26,174 nucleotides of DNA from Chitinophagaceae bacterium (GTDB lineage Bacteria; Bacteroidota; Bacteroidia; Chitinophagales; Chitinophagaceae): NCBI GenBank assembly GCA_003509845.1, contig DOMR01000078.1:3448-29621 (forward strand), written 5' to 3'. The position numbers were made by a program, and so were the translations under genes. Positions 6,932-15,830 of this stretch are shown piece after piece. Every line of letters starts with the position of its first letter. Position 1 is the first letter of the stretch. The notes below the pieces were generated by a model. It saw only the letters and a program-made list of their open reading frames with translations, had not been told where the DNA came from and did not search any database.

Positions 6932-9019
6932 ATGAAGTTAAGATTTTTATATTTTTTTGTTTTTGCTCCAATTTGCCTTTTTAGTCAAGTTAGGTTTGTA
7001 AAAGATACGATACAATCACAAGGGGATAGTGTAGTAGTTACTGCAACAAGGTCAGAGCGAAAATTGAGTAACGTAACAGTACCTGCTACGATAATTAATG
7101 CAAAATCAATACAACAAATTGGTGCTTTAAGATTAACTGATATTTTAAAAGAACAACCTGGATTGTCCTTGACTAGTGGTTTTGGCGCAGGTGTTCAATT
7201 GCAAGGGCTAAATCCCGACTATACAATTATCTTGATCAATGGAGAACCTTTGGTGGGTAGGACAGCTGGCGTATTGGATTTAAACAGAATTGCACTAGGC
7301 AATATTAAAAAAATTGAAATCGTTAAAGGGCCATCCTCCAGTTTATATGGTAGTGAGGCTATGGCAGGGGTGATTAATATCATTACCGATGCAACGACTA
7401 AAACACCTTTGCAATCCTCGCTTAGGTATGGTACTTATAATACAATTGATGCGGGGCTGAATAATACGCTAGCTTCTAAATCTATTCTTTATCAAGGCTA
7501 TTACAATTATTATAGCACAGATGGTTATAGCATTCGGCCAAGTACAGCCTCAAGAGTAACTACACCCATAACAAGGGTAGCTACGAATCAACAATTCAAA
7601 TATAATTTAAGCAATAACACCAATGTACTTGTAGGGCTTAGATTTACAAATGAACAAATTAAAAATGAATTGTCCGTTACCAATGGGGGTTTGACGATTA
7701 ATTCAAATGGGGAGGAAAAAAATACAGATTATAATATAGCAAGTTCATTAAATCATCGATTCTCCAATGCTTTAAAAACAAGCTTCAGATCCTATATCAC
7801 ACAATACAATGCGACTCAAAATTTATTAACCATTTCTGGCGCGCCCTATACTGATATATTAGACCATGTATTTAACAGACTTGAAAATCAAACAGACTGG
7901 GTCGTGAATAAAAAACTTACGGCGATTGTTGGAGGTGGCGCGGTCATGGAAGGCGTAAAAAGTAGTCGGTATGATAGTGAAAAAATAAGAAAAACAAATA
8001 CAAATCAATATGCATTTAGCCAGTGGGAATGGACGCCTAATGCTAAATTAATATTGATTGGAGGGATTCGTTTTGATCAAAATCAAACATATGCTTCTGC
8101 ATGGAGTCCGAAGGCTTCCATGTTGTATAAAATAAATAAACAACATAGAATCAGGCTAAGTATAGGGCAGGGATTTAAAGCACCTGACTTCAGACAGTTA
8201 TATTTAAATTTTACAAATGCAGCAGCTGGCTCTTACAGTGTATTTGGAACAGCGCAAGCACAAAAAGTGATTGGGCAATTAAATTCTCTTGGTCAAATAG
8301 GCACTTTGTATAATAATTTTTATCAATTAAAATCCCTGCAACCTGAATATGCTACTGGCACACATTTAACTTGGGAATTTGAACCTAATGCCAAAAGCTT
8401 TTATAGTTTTCAATTATTTAGAAATGATATTCGAAACTTAATCGAAGTACAACAGGTGGGAGCCTATGTAACAGGGGCTCAAATATATAGTTACTTAAAT
8501 ATTGGCCGAGCTTTTACAACTGGTATTGAGCTAGAAGCAAAACATCAAATCTCAAAAGAATTTTCAGTAAGCGCTGCTTATCAATATTTAGAGACAGGCG
8601 ATAAGGATCAATTAGCGCAAATAAAAAATGGTACCGTTTATACCAGAGATGCAAATGGGTTAAGTCGAAAATTAAATGTAAGTGAGTATGTAGGGCTACC
8701 CAATAACAGTACACACAAAGCACAACTAAAATTTAATTACAGTAATCAGAATGGATTGTTTGGAAATATCAGAGCGCTATATCGTAGTAAATGGGCTGTA
8801 AATAATACCAATGGCAATGAAGTTTATGATGCCGGTGATAGTTTTGCTAAAGGATATATTGCCTTACACTTATCCATTGGTAAGGATTACATGAACGGCC
8901 TTGGTTTCCAATTTGGCTGCGATAATATGTTGAATTACATAGATGCCCTTAACCTACCTAATTTACCAGGAAGAACATTTTTCGCAACACTTAAAATACA
9001 AAAATCTAAAAAAATATAA
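6932..9019 (+). CDS. TonB-dependent receptor, partner of HmuY-family lipoprotein
   Basis: A 695-residue outer-membrane receptor, probably for haem or a similar porphyrin-type ligand, judged by the HmuY-family gene that follows after only 3 bases. Residues 1-19 are a signal peptide ending CLFSQ. A TonB box (GDSVVVTATR, 31-40) leads into the plug (about 45-153) with ILKEQPGLSL, LINGEPLVGR and IVKGPSSSLYGSEAMAGV. The barrel contains a FKAP box (415-418), similar to the FRAP box of haem receptors, and a LQPEYATG segment. A GTG at 6926 in the same frame would add two residues, but the ATG at 6932 fits the signal peptide better. Compared with HmuR of Porphyromonas gingivalis the overall order of plug, barrel and HmuY partner is the same; haem as ligand is inference. 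Confidence 0.9.
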   Translation: MKLRFLYFFVFAPICLFSQVRFVKDTIQSQGDSVVVTATRSERKLSNVTVPATIINAKSIQQIGALRLTDILKEQPGLSLTSGFGAGVQLQGLNPDYTIILINGEPLVGRTAGVLDLNRIALGNIKKIEIVKGPSSSLYGSEAMAGVINIITDATTKTPLQSSLRYGTYNTIDAGLNNTLASKSILYQGYYNYYSTDGYSIRPSTASRVTTPITRVATNQQFKYNLSNNTNVLVGLRFTNEQIKNELSVTNGGLTINSNGEEKNTDYNIASSLNHRFSNALKTSFRSYITQYNATQNLLTISGAPYTDILDHVFNRLENQTDWVVNKKLTAIVGGGAVMEGVKSSRYDSEKIRKTNTNQYAFSQWEWTPNAKLILIGGIRFDQNQTYASAWSPKASMLYKINKQHRIRLSIGQGFKAPDFRQLYLNFTNAAAGSYSVFGTAQAQKVIGQLNSLGQIGTLYNNFYQLKSLQPEYATGTHLTWEFEPNAKSFYSFQLFRNDIRNLIEVQQVGAYVTGAQIYSYLNIGRAFTTGIELEAKHQISKEFSVSAAYQYLETGDKDQLAQIKNGTVYTRDANGLSRKLNVSEYVGLPNNSTHKAQLKFNYSNQNGLFGNIRALYRSKWAVNNTNGNEVYDAGDSFAKGYIALHLSIGKDYMNGLGFQFGCDNMLNYIDALNLPNLPGRTFFATLKIQKSKKI

Positions 9020-9022
9020 ATT

Positions 9023-9670
9023 ATGAGACAAATTTTAAAACCTTTCTTATTATTACTTACCTTAAGTAGCATCTTATTTTCTTGTACAAAAGACGAAACA
9101 TCTGTTGCATTACCTGTAACAGCAATAACAGTGAGTAACTTACCTGCGGATACAGTTTTAGGTATTAATGCCATAACTGGAATGCCCTTCAGTGCTGGCA
9201 AGTATACTTTTTATAGTTTAGAAAGAAATGCAATCGTGCCTAGTACCGATAGTGCGAGTACTAAGTGGGATTTGGCATTTGCAGGTTCAAAAATTTTAAC
9301 CAATAGTGGAACCAGTGGTAATGGCTTAGGTGGCGCATTTATTTATACTGGATTGTTTGACAACATTAAAACTATTTCCAACGATTCTGTTTTTAAAACG
9401 GATAATGCACCTGCATCATTTGCGGTTACATTTGGTAGCGGAAAAGGTTGGTATGTATATGACCAATTAACAAGTTTAATTACACCATTGGCAGGTAGGG
9501 TATTAGTGATCAGAACTGCATCTGGAAAATATGCCAAGGTGGAAATAATCAATTACTACAAAGGTGGCGTAACCTTGCCAATCACTGCGTCAGATAGTGA
9601 CAAACTATCCAAACAACGCTATTACACGTTTAGATATGCGTATCAGCCGAACGGTAGTAAAACCTTTTAA
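9023..9670 (+). CDS. hmuY: HmuY-family lipoprotein
   Basis: A 215-residue surface or periplasmic lipoprotein of the HmuY family, whose founding member captures haem and hands it to the TonB receptor HmuR. The lipobox ILFSC places the lipidated Cys at residue 21. Family features follow in order: KWDLAF (81-86), LTNSGTSGNGLGGAFIY (92-108), GKGWYVYD (140-147), VLVIRTASGKYAKVEIINYY (160-179) and RYYTFRYAYQPNGSKTF at the end. The mature chain has no His and only one Met (M54), so neither the bis-His ligation of P. gingivalis HmuY nor the Met-Met ligation described for relatives is possible. It starts 3 bases after the receptor, so the two are one transcript, closed by the strong hairpin at 9715. 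The family call is firm, the ligand is not. Confidence 0.88.
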   Translation: MRQILKPFLLLLTLSSILFSCTKDETSVALPVTAITVSNLPADTVLGINAITGMPFSAGKYTFYSLERNAIVPSTDSASTKWDLAFAGSKILTNSGTSGNGLGGAFIYTGLFDNIKTISNDSVFKTDNAPASFAVTFGSGKGWYVYDQLTSLITPLAGRVLVIRTASGKYAKVEIINYYKGGVTLPITASDSDKLSKQRYYTFRYAYQPNGSKTF

Positions 9671-9714
9671 TACCTACTGGAAATATATAATTAAGTAGTG
9701 TAAACGATTTAATT

Positions 9715-9753
9715 AAACAGACCCGCTCCAAAGGAGCGGGTCTGTTTGTTTTT
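9715..9753 (+). terminator. Strong intrinsic terminator after hmuY-like gene
   Basis: A perfect 15-bp GC-rich stem (AAACAGACCCGCTCC, loop AAA, GGAGCGGGTCTGTTT) is followed by GTTTTT. It ends the receptor/HmuY transcript and also stands downstream of the convergent DUF4442 gene, for which the U-tract is weaker. Confidence 0.9.
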
Positions 9754-9789
9754 GGACAGTAATATTGAATAGCAATAAACAGACTAAAA

Positions 9790-10272
9790 TTATTTGGCTT
9801 TAAAGCTCCAGGTAATATTAAACTCAGCAACAACTTCATTCGCACTGTTTTTACCTACTGACTTACACACTATTGTTCTGCCTTCCTTTGTTGCTATCGC
9901 TTCATTGATTGCATTTTGAATCATTTGCCCATCTTCACAAGTAAATAAAATGACGCCCGTTGCTTTTTTTACGAAAGCGACCTCCATTTTCACGACCAGC
10001 ATACTCACCTTAGGGTTTCGTTGATATACTTGTCCAAACGCCAACATGCCACTGCACATTTCGGCAGCCATAGCTTCCACTGCGAAATAGATAGATTTAA
10101 ATGGGTTCATACTGAACCAGGAATATCGAATACGCACTACACAGGTGTTGGCATCAAAATGGTGAATCCGTAAACCAGCAAAAAAGGCGGCCGGTAGTTT
10201 TGTAAATAAAAAGAACCGAAACTTAATAGAATTGGTAATGATATTCTTGAAACGGTTGAATGAGGGGTTCAT
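9790..10272 (-). CDS. DUF4442 domain protein, hotdog-fold thioesterase-like
   Basis: A 160-residue protein matching the DUF4442 family, which belongs to the hotdog-fold (PaaI-like acyl-CoA thioesterase) group. The typical elements are visible: an N-terminal amphipathic segment, FFAGLRIHHFDANTCVVRIRY (strand, about 30-50), the helix SIYFAVEAMAAEMCSGML (about 60-77, the long hotdog helix), and C-terminal strands ending VVAEFNITWSFKAK. There is no signal peptide, so it is cytoplasmic. Substrate is unknown; members are usually annotated only as thioesterase-like. The Dabb gene ends 47 bases upstream on the same strand, and a separate -7 element (TATATTTG) lies in that gap, so the gene may have its own promoter. 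ATG at 10272. Confidence 0.85.
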   Translation of the reverse strand: MNPSFNRFKNIITNSIKFRFFLFTKLPAAFFAGLRIHHFDANTCVVRIRYSWFSMNPFKSIYFAVEAMAAEMCSGMLAFGQVYQRNPKVSMLVVKMEVAFVKKATGVILFTCEDGQMIQNAINEAIATKEGRTIVCKSVGKNSANEVVAEFNITWSFKAK

Positions 10273-10309
10273 ACTAGGTAAATTTTAATCTTACGCTAAC
10301 TCGGATCGA

Positions 10310-10317
10310 CAAATATA
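10310..10317 (-). promoter_or_regulatory. Candidate -7 element for the DUF4442 gene
   Basis: Read on the minus strand, TATATTTG matches the Bacteroidota -7 consensus TAnnTTTG exactly. A TTTA lies 21 bases upstream as a possible -33 element, inside the end of the Dabb gene. The expected start site gives a leader of about 30 bases to the ATG at 10272. Confidence 0.45.
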
Positions 10318-10319
10318 AT

Positions 10320-10640
10320 TTAGCAACTTAATGCATCGTAAATCACCACTTTTTGCCACAAGTGATGACAAGTTTCTTTGAAGGCATCATGAAGCGGGTG
10401 CACTTGATATTCTTCCTCTTTTTCTGGGGATTCAAAAAGACAAAGCCAAGAGATACTGTAATCTTTTTCGATTACATCACGATTTGTATTTGCTGGAGCT
10501 CCAATATTTGAAAATACGATACAAGGCACTTTTGACAAAGCTTGTAAACCTTCCATTAGTTGTGCTTTATCTTCAGCAGAATTCGGATTTTTCAGATAAA
10601 ATAGTACATGATGTACAAAGCTTGAATTAGTCGTGTTCAT
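10320..10640 (-). CDS. Dabb family (stress-responsive alpha/beta-barrel) protein
   Basis: A 106-residue cytoplasmic protein of the Dabb family, small ferredoxin-like dimers of mostly unknown function that are often stress-linked. It opens with FVHHVLFYLKNPNSAEDKAQ (first strand and start of helix, about 8-27), has a middle GAPANTNRDVIEKDYSISWLCLFES (about 47-71) and the typical EEEYQVHPLHDAF (75-87), where His and Pro are family hallmarks. The size is normal for the family. It lies upstream of the DUF4442 gene on the same strand with a 47-base gap. The only in-frame ATG of sensible position is at 10640. No function beyond the fold can be given. Confidence 0.85.
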   Translation of the reverse strand: MNTTNSSFVHHVLFYLKNPNSAEDKAQLMEGLQALSKVPCIVFSNIGAPANTNRDVIEKDYSISWLCLFESPEKEEEYQVHPLHDAFKETCHHLWQKVVIYDALSC

Positions 10641-10721
10641 AGGATTAAAAATGTAGTTAAAAATTGATTAAAAGTAAAATTAATAATGGTTATCTGCTAA
10701 TTTTATTTAGTAAATTTACAA

Positions 10722-13700
10722 ATGCCCATTTCACGATTATTAGTGCCATTTTTTAAGCGTTTAATGCTTGCATTCATTGGAATTGTTCTATTTAGTGAAG
10801 TACAAGCACAATCGGATCGTGAATTTTGGTTTGCAGCCCCGGAGGTAACCTCACAACATAGTGATAACCCTATAATTTTTCGATTTACTACTTATTCAAA
10901 AGATGCAATTATTACTATTGATCAACCTGCCAATCCGAGTTTTTCTCCCATTACATTCAATGTCCCTGCAAACCAAACTTATAGTTTACCGTTTACTATC
11001 TACAAAGAAATAGTTGAAAATAAACCGGGCAATACCGAATTGAATTATGGCATACGGATTACTGCTACTGCTTCTATATCTGCTTATTATGAATTAGCTT
11101 CTTCAAACAATCCTGAAATTTTTCCCTTAAAAGGGGATGTTTCAAAAGGGCTCGATTTTATCATTCCTGCACAAACTAGGTTTAATAATCAGACTTATGC
11201 GGTTTTCCCCGCGCGAAATGGTTTTGCTATTGTAGCCACTGAGGATAATACCACCATTAATATTGATTTAACGCGCCCTGATGAAAAAGGAAATAGTAAA
11301 ATTACCGTTAGGTTAAATAAGGGACAAACCTATGCGGTAAATGCTGCAAGCAATATGGTCGCATTGCATATTGGTGGATCAAGGGTGACTTCGGATAAAC
11401 CGATTTGTGTAACTGTATATGACGATTCCATTGTAATTGGTGGTTGGGATTTGATTGGTGATCAAATTGTACCAAGTAGTAATACAGGTAAAAAATTCAT
11501 TGCAGTTAAAGGGGAACTTTCAGCACCTGGATTTTTTGCCTCCGATTTTTTATATATATGGCCCACAGAAGATAATACTGAAATTATTATTAACGGTAAT
11601 CCATTGACGCGCAAATATAATCGGGGGGAAAGTTTTGAATTTCAATTATCAGATTACTCTGCTTATATTACCACCGATAAAAATGTATATGTTTTTCAAT
11701 TAACAGGAACGGGTACTGAAGCTGCGGCTACATCATTGCCAAGTGTAGAATGTACTGGATCTCAAAGCGTTTCATTTGTTCGACCCTCTGCAGGCGCGTT
11801 GTATTTAAATATTTTATGTAAAACAGCCGATATAGGAAGTTTTGCTGTTAATGGAAATACTAATTTGATTGATTTAACTAAGTTTAGTGTAGTTCCAGGT
11901 TCTGCGGGTATTTGGCAATTTGCTAGAATTAATGTGACGCCAAACTCCCCACTTGATTTATTAATCAGCAATAACTTAGCCACTTCCATCACCAATAGCA
12001 CCGGCTTATTTCATTTAGGCTTTTTAAATACTAGTGGTGGCGGTTCTCGATTAGGGTATTTTTCCAACTATGCACAGGTAACCTTAGCACCTGTGATTAC
12101 TTCCACCGCCTGCTTTGGCTCTGACATTCAATTAGCTGCCACAGAATTACTCAATGTAAATTATCAATGGACAGGACCCAATAATTTTAGTGCTACTATT
12201 TATAATCCAAAAATTACGAATGCCACGATGATGGATTCGGGAATGTATATTGTAGTTGCAAATATTAATGGTTGTGGTGTTTCAACAGATAGTGTACGCG
12301 TAGTAGTAAATCCAAAGCCCACCATACATTTTTTAAAATCAATCGATACGGTTTGTTTGGGAAGTGCTAGGGAGATACATTATGCGTTGGATGGGAAAGC
12401 GCCTTGGACACTTGAATACACTAATGGTACTGTAAACTCAATCATTACTAATATTGGCCAATCACCTAATTTTTTTACAGTCACACCTGCTGTTAAAACG
12501 GTTTATAGCATAGTTAATATTAAGGACTCCAATTCCTGTGTGGTAAGTGTAAATGCCAGCAATGAAAAAGATACCATTGTCGTAAATAAATTACCTGTTG
12601 TAAATTTCGACTTAGCAACAATTAGATGCGAACAAAGAGATATATTATTCAGTGATCAATCCAAAGGTGATTTAGATAGCGTAATTAATTGGCAGTGGGA
12701 TTTCGGAAATGGAAAAGCTAGAAATGAACTTACTAAAACGCCATTGAATGAACAGTTTAATTTATGGGGCACCTACAATGTTAAGTTATTAGTTCAAACC
12801 AGATTAGGTTGTAGCGACTCATTGACAAAATCAATTTATATCAATCCCAATCCAACCGTAGGCTTTGAATTACCTGAAGTATGCTTGGACGACAAGTATG
12901 CACAATTCAAGGACACCAGCTTTTTAGCAGATAATAATACAAAGTCATTTGATTATTTATGGAATTTTAATTTGGTGCCTCCTATTGGAAAAAAATTGCC
13001 TGATATTTTGCCAGCAGCATTTACCCAACAAAATCCTATTGTACAATACAATGATTGGGGCGATTATAAAGTGTCATTAAGGGTAACACATAAAACGACA
13101 GGGTGTATTGCAACGGACACCTCTGATTTTAGAGTCAATGGCGCAGTGCCAAAATCGCAATTTAAAATTGTTAATGCTGATACCCTCTGTAGCAATCAAG
13201 CGGTAAAAATTATTGATTCCTCTTGGGTTGATTTTGGCACTATTGGAAAAATAATTATTAATTGGGGCGATGGATCACCTGATTCAGTTGTCAATGATCC
13301 AAGCATTGATCCTAGTGCGAATAAAGTATACCAACATTATTATGCAAACATTTCAGCACCCAATAACTTAAAATTAAATTATCCAATAACACTTACGGCT
13401 TATTCTGGTGGGAGTTGTTTTATCAGCGCTAAAAAAGATATCAGCCTTATTCCGCCTCCGGAAACACCAATTACACAAACTGCTAAAAACTATTTGTGTT
13501 TTATGGATAGTTTAACATTAAATACAACTACAAGCGGAGGCCTTGCTGATTTTAATTATTTATATATTTCTACCAATACGAATGCAAGTATTATTGGGAA
13601 CAATATAAAAGGGCTATTGGCTGGAACTGCAGAAGTATCATTACAGGTAACGGATCGAAAAAAATGTATTTACCCTTATAATAATCATTTTTCAATCCCT

Positions 13701-14753
13701 GTCATTGACATTCCAACGGCCGAAATTTTACCAGGCGATAGTATTATATGTAATGGAGATGCAATTAATTTAGCAGGTGCAGGAAAAGCATATAATAATG
13801 GCCCCATTAACACGTATAGCTGGTATCGCAACGATACATTAATAAGTACATTGCCAACCAATAGTATCAGTAACAATATTCCAGGTTGGTATAAGCTAAC
13901 GGTGAATGATGGGAAGTGCAATTCATTAGCGACTGCAGGTAAAAAAGTTTCTCCATTAAATATCATTAAATATTCATTTACACATGTGCCAAATATTTGT
14001 ATTGGTGTGCCACTGATTGTAAATACCAATGCGGTGGATCAATACAATGTGCATTATAATTGGGATTTTGGGGATGGTTTTAATTATTTAAAAGCAAGTC
14101 CTGGTAGTCATAAGTATATGGCAAAGGGGGATTATAAGATTAAAGTGAATGTAACGAATGATTATTGTCCAAAATACAATTATCTAATCATTGGTAATGT
14201 AGTAAAAGTAACATCTGCAATTAAGCCAACTACTTTTAAATATTTTTTCCTTGCCAAGCAGCCGTTTAATATCGTAACCAAAACAGATCCTGGTTATGTG
14301 CAATACAAATGGAATCCTGCCATATTCTTAGATAATCCGAATCAGCCAAATCCAATATTCAATGGTGATAAATCCACAGATTATACTTTAACACGAATAG
14401 ATACAATTACTTCCTGTTCAGTTACCGATGAATACGAAATTATTGTATCCACGGAAGTATATGCAAATGTGCCCAATGCATTTACACCTAATAATGATGG
14501 ATTGAATGATATATTAAAGGTGGAATATAGCTTGGGTATTGGGGCTGACTTTAATTTTAAGATATTTAATAGGTGGGGAAAGTTGATGTTCGAAACTAAT
14601 GATAAAAATAAAGGTTGGGATGGACGCGATTCAAGTGGACTATTACAAGAGATGGATGGATATAGTTACCTATTAGCGTATAACTACATTGATCCCTTAA
14701 CGAGTGAATTAAAAAGTATTAAAAAAACAGGTTCTGTAATTTTATTTAGATAA
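10722..14753 (+). CDS. Large secreted protein with IgGFc-binding-like, PKD-like and type IX sorting (CHU_C) domains
   Basis: A 1343-residue cell-surface or secreted protein. Residues 1-30 form a signal peptide ending EVQAQ (an internal Met at 15 is an alternative start). The region to about 350 resembles the IgGFc-binding N-terminal domain: REFWFAAPE, SISAYYELAS, DFIIPAQTRF and IVATEDNTTINID. An Ig-like module follows (about 457-530), then PKD-like repeats with WQWDFGNG (near 655), LWNFNL, INWGDGSPD and YNWDFGDG (near 1107). The C-terminus (about 1250-1343), with VPNAFTPNNDGLNDI, FNRWGKLMFET and GWDGRDSSG, is the gliding-motility-associated domain used for type IX secretion. It probably serves adhesion or surface structure. 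Its stop overlaps the end of the convergent DUF1566-like gene by 12 bases. Confidence 0.92.
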   Translation: MPISRLLVPFFKRLMLAFIGIVLFSEVQAQSDREFWFAAPEVTSQHSDNPIIFRFTTYSKDAIITIDQPANPSFSPITFNVPANQTYSLPFTIYKEIVENKPGNTELNYGIRITATASISAYYELASSNNPEIFPLKGDVSKGLDFIIPAQTRFNNQTYAVFPARNGFAIVATEDNTTINIDLTRPDEKGNSKITVRLNKGQTYAVNAASNMVALHIGGSRVTSDKPICVTVYDDSIVIGGWDLIGDQIVPSSNTGKKFIAVKGELSAPGFFASDFLYIWPTEDNTEIIINGNPLTRKYNRGESFEFQLSDYSAYITTDKNVYVFQLTGTGTEAAATSLPSVECTGSQSVSFVRPSAGALYLNILCKTADIGSFAVNGNTNLIDLTKFSVVPGSAGIWQFARINVTPNSPLDLLISNNLATSITNSTGLFHLGFLNTSGGGSRLGYFSNYAQVTLAPVITSTACFGSDIQLAATELLNVNYQWTGPNNFSATIYNPKITNATMMDSGMYIVVANINGCGVSTDSVRVVVNPKPTIHFLKSIDTVCLGSAREIHYALDGKAPWTLEYTNGTVNSIITNIGQSPNFFTVTPAVKTVYSIVNIKDSNSCVVSVNASNEKDTIVVNKLPVVNFDLATIRCEQRDILFSDQSKGDLDSVINWQWDFGNGKARNELTKTPLNEQFNLWGTYNVKLLVQTRLGCSDSLTKSIYINPNPTVGFELPEVCLDDKYAQFKDTSFLADNNTKSFDYLWNFNLVPPIGKKLPDILPAAFTQQNPIVQYNDWGDYKVSLRVTHKTTGCIATDTSDFRVNGAVPKSQFKIVNADTLCSNQAVKIIDSSWVDFGTIGKIIINWGDGSPDSVVNDPSIDPSANKVYQHYYANISAPNNLKLNYPITLTAYSGGSCFISAKKDISLIPPPETPITQTAKNYLCFMDSLTLNTTTSGGLADFNYLYISTNTNASIIGNNIKGLLAGTAEVSLQVTDRKKCIYPYNNHFSIPVIDIPTAEILPGDSIICNGDAINLAGAGKAYNNGPINTYSWYRNDTLISTLPTNSISNNIPGWYKLTVNDGKCNSLATAGKKVSPLNIIKYSFTHVPNICIGVPLIVNTNAVDQYNVHYNWDFGDGFNYLKASPGSHKYMAKGDYKIKVNVTNDYCPKYNYLIIGNVVKVTSAIKPTTFKYFFLAKQPFNIVTKTDPGYVQYKWNPAIFLDNPNQPNPIFNGDKSTDYTLTRIDTITSCSVTDEYEIIVSTEVYANVPNAFTPNNDGLNDILKVEYSLGIGADFNFKIFNRWGKLMFETNDKNKGWDGRDSSGLLQEMDGYSYLLAYNYIDPLTSELKSIKKTGSVILFR

Positions 14754-15137
14754 ATCATTAATTTTTACAGGTCGTACCCAACATTTTGTATACTTAAGAT
14801 AATCATCCTGGGTCCCGTCATTAAAAAATTGAAGCCAAGCATGGTTTTCAATACTTTGATCAATGCTCCAATAGTATTTTCCATTTAAACCTGGAATTTT
14901 GTCTTTGTTAAGGTATAAAAAATTTAATTCTGCTCTATTGGGTAATCTCCAACCATCTTTTAATTTTTCACAAGCTTTTCGGGAATCGGCCCATTTCATC
15001 TGCATTTTGAAATCGGAACGCGCCACCAATAATTCACCAATTTTGATCGGGTTATTCGTGATACTATTTTGAGCAATACAATGAAAAGTTAGCATGGATA
15101 GTCCAATAATGGCTAACAGCAATTTTGCTTTTTTCAT
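14742..15137 (-). CDS. Small secreted protein, DUF1566/Lcl-like
   Basis: A 131-residue exported protein. Residues 1-23 are a signal peptide (MKKAKLLLAIIGL, ending FHCIAQ). The mature part has the pattern of DUF1566/Lcl C-type-lectin-fold modules: WADSRKACEKLKDGWRLPNRAELNFLY (about 50-76), YYWSIDQS, AWLQFFNDGTQD and a final CWVRPVKI. Such modules occur in many secreted Bacteroidota proteins; binding or structural roles are assumed, no enzyme motif is seen. The frame extends 10 codons further to a TTG at 15167, but that lies on a perfect -7 promoter element (15165-15172), so ATG at 15137 is the start. The 3' end overlaps the large CHU_C gene by 12 bases on the opposite strand. Confidence 0.78.
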   Translation of the reverse strand: MKKAKLLLAIIGLSMLTFHCIAQNSITNNPIKIGELLVARSDFKMQMKWADSRKACEKLKDGWRLPNRAELNFLYLNKDKIPGLNGKYYWSIDQSIENHAWLQFFNDGTQDDYLKYTKCWVRPVKINDLSK

Positions 15138-15164
15138 GTAGTTTATAATTTTAAGCTTCAATAT

Positions 15165-15172
15165 CAAATATA
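15165..15172 (-). promoter_or_regulatory. Candidate -7 element for the DUF1566-like gene
   Basis: Read on the minus strand, TATATTTG is an exact TAnnTTTG match. The expected start site leaves a leader of about 20 bases to the ATG at 15137. A TTG 24 bases upstream is a weak -33 candidate, slightly too far away. Confidence 0.45.
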
Positions 15173-15232
15173 ATTGTTTTTAATGGTACTAATATACAAG
15201 AATTTTGAAACCTAGTCCATCACATTTATGGT

Positions 15233-15259
15233 ATTACGTAATCTAAAATCATCTAAAAT
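15233..15259. repeat. Palindrome and tandem decamer in a divergent promoter region
   Basis: The 10-bp palindrome ATTACGTAAT (15233-15242) overlaps the first of two ATCTAAAAT copies (15241-15249 and 15251-15259) spaced exactly 10 bases apart. The group lies between the divergent DUF1566-like and TMEM220 genes. It could be a protein-binding site; no regulator is evident. Confidence 0.3.
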
Positions 15260-15383
15260 ACCCTAAATTGCTTATGTAAATCTGGTGTCATAAAAAATGC
15301 CCATTTTACTTGATTTTATTGGTTTTGCTGATTTACCAACGAGGAAATTACATTAAAAAAATTCATTACATAAAATATGCTAC

Positions 15384-15755
15384 ATGAAAACATTCAACTA
15401 CCTATTTGTATTGATATTTATTTCTTTCGCTGCCGTACAATATAATGACCCAGATCCTTATTTATGGATTCCAATTTATCTTTATCCAGCAGTACTATGT
15501 TTTTTAGCTGCCCGTGAAAAATTTAATAAAAATGCATATGTAGGAGGATTTATATTTTTCAGTGTTTATGCAGTATATAAATTATTAGATCAAAATGGCG
15601 TGATTGATTGGCTACGTTTTCATGATGCTGCAAATATTGCAGCTACCATGAAAGCTGAACAACCTTGGATTGAAGAGTCAAGGGAATTTTTTGGATTGGT
15701 CATTATCTTAATTGTTTTATTTATAAATTATAAAAAATTTATAAAATCAAAATAG
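15384..15755 (+). CDS. TMEM220 family membrane protein
   Basis: A 123-residue integral membrane protein of the transmembrane-220 family. The diagnostic N-terminal QYNDPDPYLWIPIY (19-32) follows the first hydrophobic segment. Further membrane segments lie at about 28-43, 52-67 and 102-116, and ESREFFGLVI near the end is also typical. The function of the family is not known in bacteria or animals. The gene is followed after 75 bases by the PhoD-like phosphatase on the same strand; no terminator is visible between them, so co-transcription is possible. The ATG at 15384 is the only reasonable start. Confidence 0.85.
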   Translation: MKTFNYLFVLIFISFAAVQYNDPDPYLWIPIYLYPAVLCFLAAREKFNKNAYVGGFIFFSVYAVYKLLDQNGVIDWLRFHDAANIAATMKAEQPWIEESREFFGLVIILIVLFINYKKFIKSK

Positions 15756-15830
15756 TTTTCAACTCGGGGATAATGTAACTTAAATCACAAGCTTACAAAA
15801 TTCAATTATCACAATATCATTTATCGCATT

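Noticed and set aside
13685..14029. 114-residue minus-strand frame inside the large CHU_C gene
   Set aside because: Shadow frame; the plus-strand protein with PKD-like repeats explains the sequence.
15138..15167. Longer N-terminus of the DUF1566-like protein from a TTG
   Set aside because: The extra codons cover a perfect TATATTTG promoter element and precede a complete signal peptide starting at the ATG.
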